Source: Anarhynchus alexandrinus | Taxonomy: Eukaryota > Chordata > Aves > Charadriiformes > Charadriidae | DNA: 64,000 nucleotides | Assembly (NCBI GenBank): GCA_008711295.1 | Contig: VUYV01000015.1 | Coordinates: forward strand, 5,505,850 to 5,569,849 | Reading direction: 5' to 3' | Shown: in pieces, positions 61,981 through 64,000 of the stretch | Position numbering within the stretch: the first letter of the stretch is position 1 | Layout: the number at the start of each line of letters is the position of its first letter | The notes under the pieces: generated by a model | What the model was told of the DNA's origin: nothing | Databases searched by the model: none | The model's input: only the letters and a program-made list of their open reading frames with translations | Program-made: the position numbers and the translations under genes

Positions 61981-64000
61981 ACAAAGCTGAAGTTCCCTGT
62001 TGCAGTGCAAACAATAGTAATTACACATCAGTGGAATACAAAGTCCAAATTTCCTATTGGAAGAAAGAAAAAAAATGTCTGTAGACGTGAGAAATATTTG
62101 ACATATTGATCAAATTCTACCCAAAGCAAGAAAGACTCTGCTCTAATTAGTTTTATTTTACATTCCTCATTTCATTTATCTCCCACTGTGAGCCCAGTGT
62201 GATGATCAAAAATCAAAGTCACATGTTAATTCTGTTAAATATCTACTATGACAAATGACAAGAGATTGTCAAGAGGACAGAGTCTTTGTTGATGATTATA
62301 CTCACACAAAGGGGTAGTTCAAAAGCTGGAAGGGTATGACCACACCAATAAAAAAGGAAAAAAAATATCATGATGGCAAATAAAACTGGAAATATTTACA
62401 GAATGCAGGAGATTTTTCTATCACTCAGAGTCTTTAGTTTAAGACTCCATATACCTTTTGGAACTATGTTCTTTAGATTAGATACACATGGCTGACCTTG
62501 GCGTACCCCTGTGTGTGGGAAGTGGGACTGAATGAGCACAAGAGAGGGTCCCACTCAACTATATCACCTGATGAGTTCAGGACTATCTACACAGTGACTC
62601 CACTAAATGTCATCATGTAAACATGACCATATACTCCAGACGTAGACACGTGTGGATCCATGGGTACTGATGTAAAAAGCACTCTTTCTGTTTACAGGAA
62701 CACATCAGGGTGTGGTTTGACATAGAGGTTTTATTGCCTAGCCCTCGGTTAACCACTGTTTGAACGACTGTTTTCAGTAATTCATGTAACTTCTATATGG
62801 GGTGGTGCTAAAGGAGCTGAGATTGTATTTTTTTAATAGTGCATTAGACTCTGATATATGTTGCACATGACATATCAGAGAATATGAGCATAGAACATAT
62901 TCCTTTAATATATGTGACCAGTGGAAGTACCAAAATATGTATTGAATATGGCAGTATTAATATATTATTCATACAGAACATTTAAAAGCAGGGTTTATAA
63001 ATATGATCGCACTTAGTACTTTTTTGGTGTGAGTTTGAGATGCTTTGTATTCAGTAGACTGCAGCTCAGGCTTCCCTTTTATGTTTCTTTGCCCTTTTAG
63101 TTATTCCAAGACTGAATGAAAATCAGTGATGCTCAGGAATATGTGAATCTTTTAGCACTTAGAAATGCAGACAAATAAACACCCTTTTTTTGCATAAGGG
63201 TGGATACCATAACAATATTTACAAATGGAAAACACCAGAGGGTAGTATTTATTTATTTTCCAAGATATTTGGAAACAGTAGAGCACTCTGGCTGTTGAAT
63301 CCAGAAGGATATAAGTGAACACTTAAATTACTCTCTGTCAATTGTAGTCTATTACAGCATACTTCTATTGGTGAGTACGTGAGAAACCTGAGGTTCAGAT
63401 TGTATGAGCTATCAGGACAAGACTAAGAAGTGTAATATTGTTAAGGAAACGAAAGATAAGCACTAAACTGGCAAGCTTTGCTTCTCTAACAGCTCTGAAT
63501 TATTAACACCATGAAACAGAAGCAATGAAATCTTTAGAGTCACTTTGTAGGGCTGAAATGAATAATTTAGGAAAGCTACTGTCTGCTGTCTTCTTGTTAT
63601 TAAATAGGCAATTGGAAATGACTGAAAATGACTGAGAGCAACAGAGCAAAGGGTGTTGAAATAGCACCTTTGCACAGCTTTGGGCTTCTTTGCTTGAGCT
63701 GGAGCGTGCTGTTATATTTAACTACAGTAGAAAACAATTTTTCTAGCACTTAATCTGAGTGCTTTGTTGGATAATTATCTATCCATATTGTTACAATTGT
63801 CCTCTGTCAAACAACAGACCTAAAAGTTTGTCATATAAGCTGATACGCTCATGATGTTTACTGTTCTAATAACAAAAGACGTGAGCCACTGTTTTCAATT
63901 ATAGGCATCTGGAGTTCAATTTCTAAATTTAGTGATAGTTAATTTTTTTTCTAGTTTTCAGATTTACCTGAAAGAAAATAAAGGAGTCTAATTTCTTTGC
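61981..64000. other. Intergenic stretch, no gene seen
   Basis: AT-rich sequence to the right edge with no convincing coding frame. A CTCF-like match (ACACCAGAGGGTAG) lies at 63232-63245, reported as a weak candidate only. Confidence 0.6.

Overview
This window looks like nuclear DNA from a bird. It holds one recognisable protein-coding gene, SYT4, with spliced exons. It also holds several CR1 LINE retrotransposons that end in the avian-type 3' terminus (repeated ATTCTATG-like octamers next to a conserved run such as TTGGAACTCGATGATCTTC). The rest is AT-rich, intron-poor and largely free of long open frames. There is one assembly gap of 576 N (31150-31725) and one ambiguous base (13597). I cannot name the species.

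Left end (1 to about 5950): the 5' half of SYT4 (synaptotagmin-4) on the minus strand. Coding exon 1 (5318-5351) and exon 2 (1689-2503) join in frame to give residues 1-283: N-terminus, membrane segment, linker and C2A domain. The exons for the C2B domain lie left of base 1. The start codon sits in a CpG-rich block. Just upstream of the ATG is a head-to-tail 21-bp tandem array in which every unit is a close match to the 21-bp RE1/NRSE element bound by the neuronal silencer REST/NRSF: three full-length sites and one degenerate copy. This is the most striking signal in the window. About 0.4 kb further upstream are two CRE/ATF-like TGACG sites one helical turn apart, then a polypurine/polypyrimidine tract of about 105 bp. 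Together these suggest a neuron-restricted, activity-responsive promoter.

Right part (about 6 to 64 kb): upstream flank of SYT4 with no convincing coding gene. In mammals the region 5' of SYT4 is a large gene desert towards SETBP1, and the emptiness here agrees with that. It holds young CR1 insertions (14768-14963 minus, 15030-17001 plus, 27841-28573 minus, 31008-31908 plus and broken by the gap). It also holds older, decayed CR1-like remnants (about 27.56, 38.94, 47.24, 49.07 and 61.81 kb), a possible LTR-derived repeat near 34.4 kb, short tandem repeats, and a few isolated motifs that could be regulatory. The best of these is a ZNF143/THAP11-type site at 24368-24386.

There is no operon-like logic. 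The interpretable biology is the regulation of SYT4, a dense-core-vesicle and Golgi-associated synaptotagmin, by the promoter elements at 5.3-5.9 kb, with distal elements possibly in the desert.
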